Below are positions 45,135-51,663 of a stretch of 51,663 nt of DNA, in pieces. The notes below the pieces were generated by a model. That model had not been told where the DNA came from. It worked only from the letters and a program-made list of their open reading frames with translations, and ran no database searches. Source of the stretch: Verrucomicrobia subdivision 3 bacterium UBA7542 (GTDB lineage Bacteria > Verrucomicrobiota > Verrucomicrobiia > Limisphaerales > UBA11358); the NCBI GenBank assembly GCA_002479245.1, contig DLMG01000325.1, forward strand, positions 1 to 51,663, written 5' to 3'. The position numbers and the translations under genes are program-made. Each line of letters starts with the position of its first letter. Position 1 is the stretch's first letter.

Positions 45135-46649
45135 ATGTCCGCTCCACTTTTACAAGTTGCCGGGCTGCAAAAGAGTTATAATGCGCCTGTTTTGGTGGAT
45201 TTCAATTTTGCCTTGCGACCGGGCGAAGTCCATGCGCTGATTGGCAGCAATGGCGCGGGCAAGTCCACTTTCGCGCGTATTCTCTGCGGGTTGACTGCCG
45301 ATGATGGTGGAGAGATGCGGTTTTGCGGACAGGCTTACCGCCCAAAATCAAAGCGCGAAGCGGAGCGCGCGGGTGTTGTCATGGTGCTGCAAGAACTCAA
45401 TGTGATCGGGGCCTTGAGCATCGCGGAAAATATTTTTCTCAACCGACTGCCGCGGCGCGGCGGCTGGGTGCGTTTCACGGAATTGCGGGAAAAGGCAGTC
45501 CAAGCCCTGGCGCGTGTTGGGCTGAACGAACTTGATCCGGCGGCGCCGGCCGGCCAACTCGGCGTCGGGCATCAACAACTGGTCGAGATCGCGGGCGCCC
45601 TGGCGCGGGACTGCCGGTTGCTCATTTTGGACGAGCCGACTGCAGCGCTTACTGACCCGGAGATAGAGCGGCTTTTTGAAAACATCCGCCGGCTGCAAAC
45701 CGAAGGGGTGGGCATTATTTACATCAGCCATCGCATTGATGAAATTCGCCGCGTGGCCAACCGTATCACCGTGATGCGCGACGGACGGCACATTGCCACC
45801 CATGACGCCGGAGATGTGAAGCTCGCGCAGTTGATCCGGGAAATGGCGGGCCATGACTTGCCGGAGCGAAGGAATAGCCGGGGTTCTGCCGGCGGAGAAG
45901 TCGCGCTGAGCGTGCGGCATCTGCGCGCGGGCGGTCGCGTGCGCGACGTGAGCTTCCAGGCCCGGCGCGGGGAAATTCTTGGCCTGACCGGGCTTATCGG
46001 CTCCGGCCGCACGGAAACTTTGTGCGCCATCTTCGGCGCGGAGGCCAGGGACGGCGGCGAGATTCTGGTGGAGGGGAACGCCGTGGTCATCCGCAGTCCG
46101 GAGGATGCGGTTCGGGCCGGCATTGGATTGGTGCCTGAGGACCGCAAACAAGATGGCTTGCTCTTGGCGCAATCGATCCGTGTCAACACCACGCTGGCCA
46201 CGCTCCGGCAACATGCCGGCAAGTGCGGCTGGCTGGATGGCCGCGCTGAAGCAGAGACAGCCGAAAAATTCTCGCGGCAGTTGCAAGTGCATTGCGCGTC
46301 GCTTGAGCAGGCGGTTGGGGAACTCAGCGGCGGCAATCAACAGAAGGTGGTCATTGCCCGCTGGCTGGCGCGCGATTGCCGCATCATGCTCTTTGACGAA
46401 CCGACGCGCGGCATCGATGTCGCGGCCAAGGACACAATATACCAGTTGTTGCGCGACCTGGCCGATGCCGGCAAAGCGGTGGTGGTGGTTTCGAGCGAAT
46501 TGACGGAGTTGATGCTGATATGCGACCGCGTCCTGGTGATGTCAACGGGAAGGATCACCGCTGAATTCCTGGCGGGCGAGTGGACGCAGGAAAAAATAAC
46601 GCGGGCCGCCTTCAGCGGGCATTTCGAGCAAAGAGAAGGCGCCGGCTAA
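45135..46649 (+). CDS. rbsA: Sugar ABC transporter, double ATP-binding subunit (RbsA-type)
   Basis: A 504-residue protein with two ABC cassettes that powers sugar uptake at the inner membrane. Cassette 1 has Walker A GSNGAGKST (~37-45), the weak signature LGVGHQQLVEIAGAL and Walker B LLILDEPTAAL. Cassette 2 has the degenerate Walker A GLIGSGRTE, signature LSGGNQQKVVIARWLA and Walker B IMLFDEPTRGID. This asymmetry is normal for the RbsA/MglA/XylG group. The permease gene follows 3 bases later. The cargo is probably a pentose, judging from the ribokinase and GH127 nearby, but ATP subunits do not show specificity. Confidence 0.92.
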   Translation: MSAPLLQVAGLQKSYNAPVLVDFNFALRPGEVHALIGSNGAGKSTFARILCGLTADDGGEMRFCGQAYRPKSKREAERAGVVMVLQELNVIGALSIAENIFLNRLPRRGGWVRFTELREKAVQALARVGLNELDPAAPAGQLGVGHQQLVEIAGALARDCRLLILDEPTAALTDPEIERLFENIRRLQTEGVGIIYISHRIDEIRRVANRITVMRDGRHIATHDAGDVKLAQLIREMAGHDLPERRNSRGSAGGEVALSVRHLRAGGRVRDVSFQARRGEILGLTGLIGSGRTETLCAIFGAEARDGGEILVEGNAVVIRSPEDAVRAGIGLVPEDRKQDGLLLAQSIRVNTTLATLRQHAGKCGWLDGRAEAETAEKFSRQLQVHCASLEQAVGELSGGNQQKVVIARWLARDCRIMLFDEPTRGIDVAAKDTIYQLLRDLADAGKAVVVVSSELTELMLICDRVLVMSTGRITAEFLAGEWTQEKITRAAFSGHFEQREGAG

Positions 46650-46652
46650 ATC

Positions 46653-47615
46653 GTGAAAATCCAATCCAAAAAAATTGCCGAATACACCGCCATGTTGGTG
46701 ATATGGCTTGGGCTGGTGCTGTTGTTTGGGATGTTAAGCCACAATTTTCTCAGCGCCCGGACTTTCGCGGCGCTGGCCAATCGCATTCCGGCGTTGGTCG
46801 TGATCGCCGCCGGCATGACCCTGGTGCTCATTATCGGAGGAATAGATCTTTCCGTGGGCTCGGTGCTGGGGCTCTGCGGTTCCGTTCTGGGCGTGGCGAT
46901 GATGGATTATCACCTCTCTTTCTGGGCGGGAACAATGATCTGCCTCGGGATCGGCCTCGCGGCGGGCGCGCTCAATGGCGCGATCAGCGTCGGTCTGGGG
47001 ATTCCGTCGTTCATTGTCACGCTCGGCATGCTGGAAGTGGCGCGCGGCCTGGCCTATTTGACAACGCATTCGCAAACAAAATACATCGGCAGCGAAGTGG
47101 AAGGGTTGTCAGGGCCGATTCATGGTTTGGGGGTCTCGCCTGCCTTTTTCATCTCCCTGCTGGTGATTGTGGCGGGGCAGGTGGCGCTCTCACGGACGGT
47201 ATTCGGCCGCTACCTGATCGCCATCGGCTCCAATGAATCAGCCGTGCGCCTGGCGGGAATCAACCCCAAGCCCGCCAAAATCGCGGTCTTCGCCTTGCTG
47301 GGCTTCCTCAGCGGGCTGGGCGGGGTGTTTTACACGTCGCGGCTGGGCTCGTCCGATCCCAATGCAGGAATGGGTCTGGAACTCTCGGCCATTGCCGCGG
47401 TGGTGATTGGAGGCACAAGCCTCATGGGCGGTCGGGGCTCTGTTGTAAATACTTTTTTCGGCGTTCTGATCATTGCCACGCTCGAAGCCGGTTTGGCGCA
47501 GGTCGGCGCGACCGAGCCGGCCAAGCGGGTCTTCACCGGAGGGGTCATTGTGGCGGCGGTGATCCTCGATGCCTGGCGGCGTCATTTGCATCCGGCGAAC
47601 CGAAGTTCAGTTTGA
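46653..47615 (+). CDS. rbsC: Sugar ABC transporter permease (RbsC-type)
   Basis: A 320-residue integral membrane protein from GTG 46653, 3 bases after rbsA. It has 8-10 hydrophobic helices and the family signature GGIDLSVGSVLGLCG near residue 62, with IGSNESAVRLAGI and GGTSLMGGRGSVVNT further on. It forms the transmembrane channel with RbsA. The rbsB gene for the binding protein is not downstream in the same direction: it converges from the opposite strand 31 bases away. Confidence 0.93.
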   Translation: MKIQSKKIAEYTAMLVIWLGLVLLFGMLSHNFLSARTFAALANRIPALVVIAAGMTLVLIIGGIDLSVGSVLGLCGSVLGVAMMDYHLSFWAGTMICLGIGLAAGALNGAISVGLGIPSFIVTLGMLEVARGLAYLTTHSQTKYIGSEVEGLSGPIHGLGVSPAFFISLLVIVAGQVALSRTVFGRYLIAIGSNESAVRLAGINPKPAKIAVFALLGFLSGLGGVFYTSRLGSSDPNAGMGLELSAIAAVVIGGTSLMGGRGSVVNTFFGVLIIATLEAGLAQVGATEPAKRVFTGGVIVAAVILDAWRRHLHPANRSSV

Positions 47616-47646
47616 CTTCGTCCAAGGAGTGGAAACTTGCCGGATG

Positions 47647-48594
47647 CTATTTGGTGATCACGTCCACTGGCGTGGCCTGGTCGGCAGGCGGAGCTTCACC
47701 CCGCAGAATCTTCAGAGCTGCCTCGATGCCAAAGACGGCGAGTTGGTCTCCATGCTGATCCGCCGTGGCGGTGACCTCGCCCTTGCCCATCAGCGCATGA
47801 ATGGCGCTGATGTTATCAAAGCCGGCCACCAGAACTTTTCCGGTTTTGCCGGCGGCCTCAATCGCCGCCACCGCGCCCAGCGCCATATTATCGTTGGCGC
47901 ACAAGATGGCTTTGAGGTCGGGATGTTCACTGAGGAGGGCAGTGGCAACGCCGTTGGCTTTTTCCATTTCCCAATCGCCGCTCTGCACACTGACGATATT
48001 GACGCCCGCGGCCTTCATCGCGTCCTCGAAACCGAGCCGCCGTTGCTGGCCGTTAAAAGCCGTGGGAATCCCTTCGATGATGGCGACGTTGTCGCCGATT
48101 TTAAGTTGTTTGGCGAGAACCTCGCCAACTTTGCGCGCGCCCGCGCGATTGTCCGGACCGACGAAAGGCACTTGCAGATCCGCCTGCTTGAGCACGCCGG
48201 CATCGAGTTTGTTGTCAATATTGACGACCAATATGCCGGCCTCCTTGGCGTGCTTGAGAACGGTGGCCAGCGCCTTGGAGTCCGCCGGGGCGATGACGAT
48301 GGCGTTCACCTGCAGTGCGATCATTTGTTCGACAAGGTTCACCTGCTCGGCGAGGTCGGTCTCGTTTTTGATGCCGTTGGCCAGCAGGTCGTAGGCGGCG
48401 GCGTTGGTTTTTTGATGCCGGCTGGCGCCCGCGGCCATGGTGCTGAAAAACTCATTGGCCAGCGACTTCATGACCAGGGCGATTTTGGGCTTTTCCGCAG
48501 GCGGTTTGCCTGCCGCCTTGTCTTCGGATTTGCCGCAACCGCCCAACAAGGCCGCCGCGGCGAGAAGGAAAGTTGAAAAAACACGGAATTTCAT
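47647..48594 (-). CDS. rbsB: Sugar ABC transporter substrate-binding lipoprotein (RbsB-type)
   Basis: 315 residues from the ATG at 48594, giving a lipoprotein signal (STFLLAAAALLGGC, lipobox LGGC). The periplasmic-binding fold typical of ribose/galactose proteins follows: PKIALVMKSLANEFFSTMAAG, VNAIVIAPADSKAL, LVVNIDNKLD, and CANDNMALGAVAAIE near the end. It delivers the sugar to RbsAC. The start is 5 bases after the stop of the ribokinase gene, so it belongs to the minus-strand operon GH127 - rbsK - rbsB and not to the rbsAC operon. Confidence 0.92.
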   Translation of the reverse strand: MKFRVFSTFLLAAAALLGGCGKSEDKAAGKPPAEKPKIALVMKSLANEFFSTMAAGASRHQKTNAAAYDLLANGIKNETDLAEQVNLVEQMIALQVNAIVIAPADSKALATVLKHAKEAGILVVNIDNKLDAGVLKQADLQVPFVGPDNRAGARKVGEVLAKQLKIGDNVAIIEGIPTAFNGQQRRLGFEDAMKAAGVNIVSVQSGDWEMEKANGVATALLSEHPDLKAILCANDNMALGAVAAIEAAGKTGKVLVAGFDNISAIHALMGKGEVTATADQHGDQLAVFGIEAALKILRGEAPPADQATPVDVITK

Positions 48595-48599
48595 GTGGA

Positions 48600-49622
48600 T
48601 TAAACTTCGATTTTGACCGTCCGCTTCCAAGGAAACTGTGAATGCTGGCCGTTCCGTTGAACTGCGGGGACCGCGGAAACCAGGGGCCGTTGGATCTTGC
48701 CCGTGGCCAGCATGCGCTCGATTTCCTTGCGGGTCGGAGCCGAGGTCTGCGCTCCCATACGGGTCACTGAGATGGCGGCGGCGGCATTGGCAAAGCGCGC
48801 CGCCTCGACCAGCGGTTTGCCTGCCGCCAAGGCCACGGAAAGGGCGCCGTTAAAGACATCGCCGGCGGCGGTGGTGTCAATCGCCTTGACTTTGTATCCT
48901 GGGATCATCTGTCTGGTTTCTTTTCCGGCGACGTAGACTCCGCGAGATCCCAGGGTGATGATCACGTTTTGCACTCCTCGCGAAAGGAGTTCCGCGGCGG
49001 CCTTGGCCGCCGCCGCCCAGCCTCTGAGAGTGACGCCGGTTAGCAATTCCGCTTCGCTTTGGTTTGGTGTAAGCACGGAGACCCGCCGGAGCAAGCTGGC
49101 CGGCAGGCATTGGGCCGGAGCCGGGTTTAGAATGACGCGCAGGCCGGTCTCAGCGGCAAGTTCAGCCGCGGCTTCGACCGTCTTCATTGGAGTTTCCAAT
49201 TGCAGGACGAGCACATCGGCGTCGTGAAATGCTTTTCGAGTTTTCTTGAGGTCCGCCGGAGCCAGTTTTCCGTTCGAGCCGGATGCCACCGCAATGCTGT
49301 TTTCTCCGGCGCGGCCAATGAAGATCAGCGCGACGCCAGACGGGTTTGTTTGATCCCGAATCACATAATCGACATTGATTCCGTCGGCGACGAAGCCTGC
49401 GACGGTCTTGTCGCCGAACATGTCCCGGCCAATGCGCGCGATGAAGGTTACGGCACCGCCGGCGCGGGCGGCGGCCACGGCCTGATTTGCTCCCTTGCCG
49501 CCGGACGCGCTGGCAAAGTGGCCGCCAAGAATGGTTTCGCCGGGTTTCGGCAGGCGATCCATCTTGATGGCCATGTCGGTGTTTGAACTGCCGACGACAA
49601 GAATAGAAGGTGCGGGTTTCAA
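48600..49622 (-). CDS. rbsK: Ribokinase-family sugar kinase
   Basis: A PfkB-type kinase of about 340 residues that should phosphorylate ribose or a related pentose. Seen motifs: SSNTDMAIKMDRLPKPGET at the N-terminus, GGKGANQAVAAARAG (PfkB signature 1) and IDTTAAGDVFNGALSVALA, in which the Asp of AAGD is the catalytic base. The best start is TTG 49622, 17 bases after the end of the GH127 gene. An in-frame ATG at 49679 would overlap that gene by 40 bases. Its place between an arabinofuranosidase-type gene and rbsB suggests that the sugar released by GH127, or ribose, is the substrate. Confidence 0.88.
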   Translation of the reverse strand: MKPAPSILVVGSSNTDMAIKMDRLPKPGETILGGHFASASGGKGANQAVAAARAGGAVTFIARIGRDMFGDKTVAGFVADGINVDYVIRDQTNPSGVALIFIGRAGENSIAVASGSNGKLAPADLKKTRKAFHDADVLVLQLETPMKTVEAAAELAAETGLRVILNPAPAQCLPASLLRRVSVLTPNQSEAELLTGVTLRGWAAAAKAAAELLSRGVQNVIITLGSRGVYVAGKETRQMIPGYKVKAIDTTAAGDVFNGALSVALAAGKPLVEAARFANAAAAISVTRMGAQTSAPTRKEIERMLATGKIQRPLVSAVPAVQRNGQHSQFPWKRTVKIEV

Positions 49623-49639
49623 TGAGCAGGCTACAACAT

Positions 49640-51526
49640 TTAATTTCGACCGGCCCGCGGCGGACCGAACGGCAGCCAAATCTGGTAGTCGGCGCCGGTT
49701 GCTCCCGCGTCGGCGAACGGCACCAGGCGCATGGCCAGATTCGTTCCGCCGTCGGCCATGCGAAAGACCCTTGCGCCCGGCCAGGATTCGACTTTGTCAG
49801 GCGCGGCTTCCGCAGTGATGCGCAGTTCGTTTGGATCGGAGCCAGGGATGGAGAAATGGGGCGCCTTTTCCGCTGGCTCTCCGGACGCAGCCGCGTCGGC
49901 GGCCAGCACCAAAGGGCCGTACAAAACCGCCAGCTTGCCTTCGTTTTTGTGGTCTCCAATGAGGATGCGGGGCTCGATCTTGAAGTGAAGTTGGATTTTA
50001 TCCTGGTCCTGCCAAAGTCTTTGAATGGCCAGGTAGCCGTCAGCCCCGGTTTTACCTTTGGCGTTCCTGCCGTTGACTTGAACGCCGGCTTCTTCGCACC
50101 AACCCGGAATACGCAGCTTGATGACAAATGGCGTTTTGGGTGCGCTCGTCACCGTTATCTCAATGTCCCCGCTGGCGGGGTATTCCGTTTGCGTTGCGAG
50201 CGCAACCGAAGTCCCGTCCCGGAGGGTGAGCCGGGCCGTTCCAGCGTCGTAGAGATTGACAACCACGCCGTCGGCATCCGTGGCAAGCGCAAATGTGGCG
50301 ATGAGAGCGACGCCCCTGGGGCCGCTGGACAGGCAGCAATTTCCATCCAGGTTGTTCGTGTACGGTTTCCTTCCTTCCATCTGCACGTAATAACCCCATT
50401 TTGTGCCGTCGCAACTTTGGGCGCCCATCAACTGGTTCAAAACGGTTTTCTCGATCTGATCGGCAAAACGTTTCTCACCGGTCAGCCGCAATAACTGGGC
50501 GTTGAATTGCAGCCAGGTCACGGTGACACAAGTCTCACCGACATCATTGACATTGGGAAAATCGAAATCCCCGTGGAAAAGCTCGCAATAGCTCGCGGTG
50601 CCGGTGGGGTAGAGGCGATGGTCCACAATGTCCTGCCACGCATTGAGACAAGCTTCGAGGATTTTGGGGTCGCTGACCGTGCGATGGAACTCCAGCGCGC
50701 CGTTGAGGCACGAAAGCATCTCGTAAGCTTTGGCGTCTCCGACTTTATCCACGCGTTTGGAGGTCAGAAGGGTTGAGACAATCTTTGGGCCATCCGGTTG
50801 TTCCCATGAGCGGAGGATGTATTTGCAGAAATCAAGGTAACGAGATTCGCCGGTCATGCGGTAGAGCAACACCATAGGCTCGAGCACGCTCGTCGGCGCC
50901 ATGCCCGCATGGAAACCCGCGGCGAGGATGTTGCGCTGGCCGGGTTGGTCGCCAAAACTCCGGCAGAGAAGATCGGCCATGCGGCGGCAGGCGGGCAGCG
51001 GCGCCTGGTTGCCGGTGTAACGCATGTAAGTGATCAGGCCGATGAGATTGTATTTGTGCGCCCAAACGTCCCATTCCGTCCAGCGGTCCTTCTCAAGGTA
51101 CGTTCCCAGATAGCCGTCTGGAAGCTGGCACTTGACCAACTCGGCGGCGACGAAATCAAGTTTCCGGCGGAGCAGCGGATCGCCGGTATTGACCCAAGCC
51201 AGCGTGGCGGCGTGCAACCATTTGCCGACGTGTTCCCCGTCCCAGGACTGCCGGCCCGGACGCTTGCGAAAACCTTCCAGCAGGCGATCCACATCCAGCA
51301 TGGCCAGGCGATTTGATTCGTTGACAGCCATCCGCATCCCCACCCATCCCGTAAGATGCACCCGGTCTGGAACTTGTGCGTCCTGCCGGTCCGCGATAAC
51401 AGGCTCCACTTTGTCGGGAAGAGGTGAAATAGTGGAGGCTGACAGGCGCGAAAGCAGAGTGGCAGACGTGAGGGCCGCCACGGTCAGGGCGCTTGCAAAC
51501 CGGGACCGAATCTGACAGTTCATCAA
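49640..51526 (-). CDS. Secreted GH127-family (DUF1680) beta-L-arabinofuranosidase-type enzyme
   Basis: 628 residues with a signal peptide (ALTVAALTSATLLSRLSAS). The DUF1680 barrel shows GWVGMRMAVNESNRLAMLD and GDPEHVGKW-like WDGEHVGKWLHAATLAW. The metal/cysteine centre is preserved: E331 and C333 in GETCVTVTWLQ, and C397/C398 in GNCCLSSGP. In the characterised enzyme HypBA1 the equivalent Glu, Cys, Cys, Cys bind zinc and one Cys is the nucleophile. A beta-sandwich follows (VIKLRIPGWCEEAGVQVNG). It probably removes beta-L-arabinofuranose from glycoproteins or pectin side chains, although DUF1680 also contains other specificities. It is the first gene of the minus operon ending in rbsB. Confidence 0.87.
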   Translation of the reverse strand: MMNCQIRSRFASALTVAALTSATLLSRLSASTISPLPDKVEPVIADRQDAQVPDRVHLTGWVGMRMAVNESNRLAMLDVDRLLEGFRKRPGRQSWDGEHVGKWLHAATLAWVNTGDPLLRRKLDFVAAELVKCQLPDGYLGTYLEKDRWTEWDVWAHKYNLIGLITYMRYTGNQAPLPACRRMADLLCRSFGDQPGQRNILAAGFHAGMAPTSVLEPMVLLYRMTGESRYLDFCKYILRSWEQPDGPKIVSTLLTSKRVDKVGDAKAYEMLSCLNGALEFHRTVSDPKILEACLNAWQDIVDHRLYPTGTASYCELFHGDFDFPNVNDVGETCVTVTWLQFNAQLLRLTGEKRFADQIEKTVLNQLMGAQSCDGTKWGYYVQMEGRKPYTNNLDGNCCLSSGPRGVALIATFALATDADGVVVNLYDAGTARLTLRDGTSVALATQTEYPASGDIEITVTSAPKTPFVIKLRIPGWCEEAGVQVNGRNAKGKTGADGYLAIQRLWQDQDKIQLHFKIEPRILIGDHKNEGKLAVLYGPLVLAADAAASGEPAEKAPHFSIPGSDPNELRITAEAAPDKVESWPGARVFRMADGGTNLAMRLVPFADAGATGADYQIWLPFGPPRAGRN

Positions 51527-51538
51527 AGAAATAATTAA

Positions 51539-51554
51539 TGCAAACGATTGTGCA
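51539..51554. promoter_or_regulatory. Possible LacI-family operator upstream of the GH127 operon
   Basis: TGCAAACGATTGTGCA begins and ends with the palindrome TGCA and has the core AAACGATT, which fits the AAnCGnTT centre of LacI-family operators. It lies 13 bases upstream of the GH127 start. The two halves are only partly symmetrical and no LacI-type gene is in the window, so this is tentative. Confidence 0.3.
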
Positions 51555-51663
51555 AAAATCCGCGCAGATCAACCTTTTTTCTTCTTTTCCTGTACTGCGA
51601 ACTGACTCAAAATTGGGGTTTGCCACGCACTTCGGATTTTGGGTGTGCGCCGGTGAAGCTGGG

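Noticed and set aside
47616..47646. Bidirectional terminator between rbsC and rbsB
   Set aside because: Only a 4-bp stem (CAAG/CTTG) with no T-run is visible.

Overview
The window looks like a chromosomal segment of a Verrucomicrobiota bacterium, probably from the Pedosphaera/Limisphaera side of the phylum. This is inferred from gene content only. The clues are prepilin-like secreted proteins with the H-X9-DG tail, a propeller-type sensor kinase paired with a NarL-type regulator, many secreted glycoside hydrolases, NodU-type carbamoyltransferase/SxtJ/DUF5989 genes, and small dispersed palindromic repeats, one of which lies in frame inside glmS.

Layout. Positions 1-4010 hold housekeeping genes: PPi-type phosphofructokinase (-), a GmhB-like HAD phosphatase (+) and glmS (+). 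At 4108-4147 there is the 3' end of a tRNA-Gly without its 5' part, followed by wrecked IS21 (istB) and ISL3 transposase pieces. This looks like the left edge of an accessory region that continues to the end of the window. From 5.3 to 23.7 kb is a polysaccharide block: sensor kinase and response regulator, a four-module starch-binding-like secreted protein, a prepilin-like protein, two secreted GH13 enzymes, two GH28-type beta-helix enzymes and a broken carboxylesterase. From 24.2 to 28.1 kb is a TPR/SGNH protein - DUF5989 - carbamoyltransferase - SxtJ cassette in which two genes are damaged. From 28.1 to 31.5 kb there is another prepilin-like gene, gene debris and a TPR-sulfotransferase.

The most unusual part is 31.5-38.9 kb. 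A LuxR-type regulator has two tandem N-terminal repeats resembling the N-terminal domain of tyrosine recombinases, and a receiver domain that has lost its phospho-acceptor Asp. It is divergent from a secreted GH9 enzyme. Decayed copies of the regulator's 5' end and of the adjoining leader recur upstream of the GH9 gene and upstream of a second secreted protein. Four otherwise unrelated secreted proteins in the window end in a similar C-terminal module of about 60-80 residues closing in F-F/W/Y-R.

Positions 39-51.6 kb form a pentose/arabinofuranoside block: a GH172 (DUF2961) remnant, a six-hairpin-type glycosidase, a YncE-propeller/phosphoesterase protein, an RbsA-RbsC ABC transporter (+) and, converging on it, GH127 - ribokinase - RbsB (-). 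The working model is that secreted enzymes release starch, pectin, glucan and arabinofuranoside sugars, and that pentoses enter through the Rbs-type transporter and are phosphorylated by the ribokinase. Frameshifts and truncations are frequent right of 4.1 kb, several of them in homopolymers, so some may be sequencing errors and not true decay.
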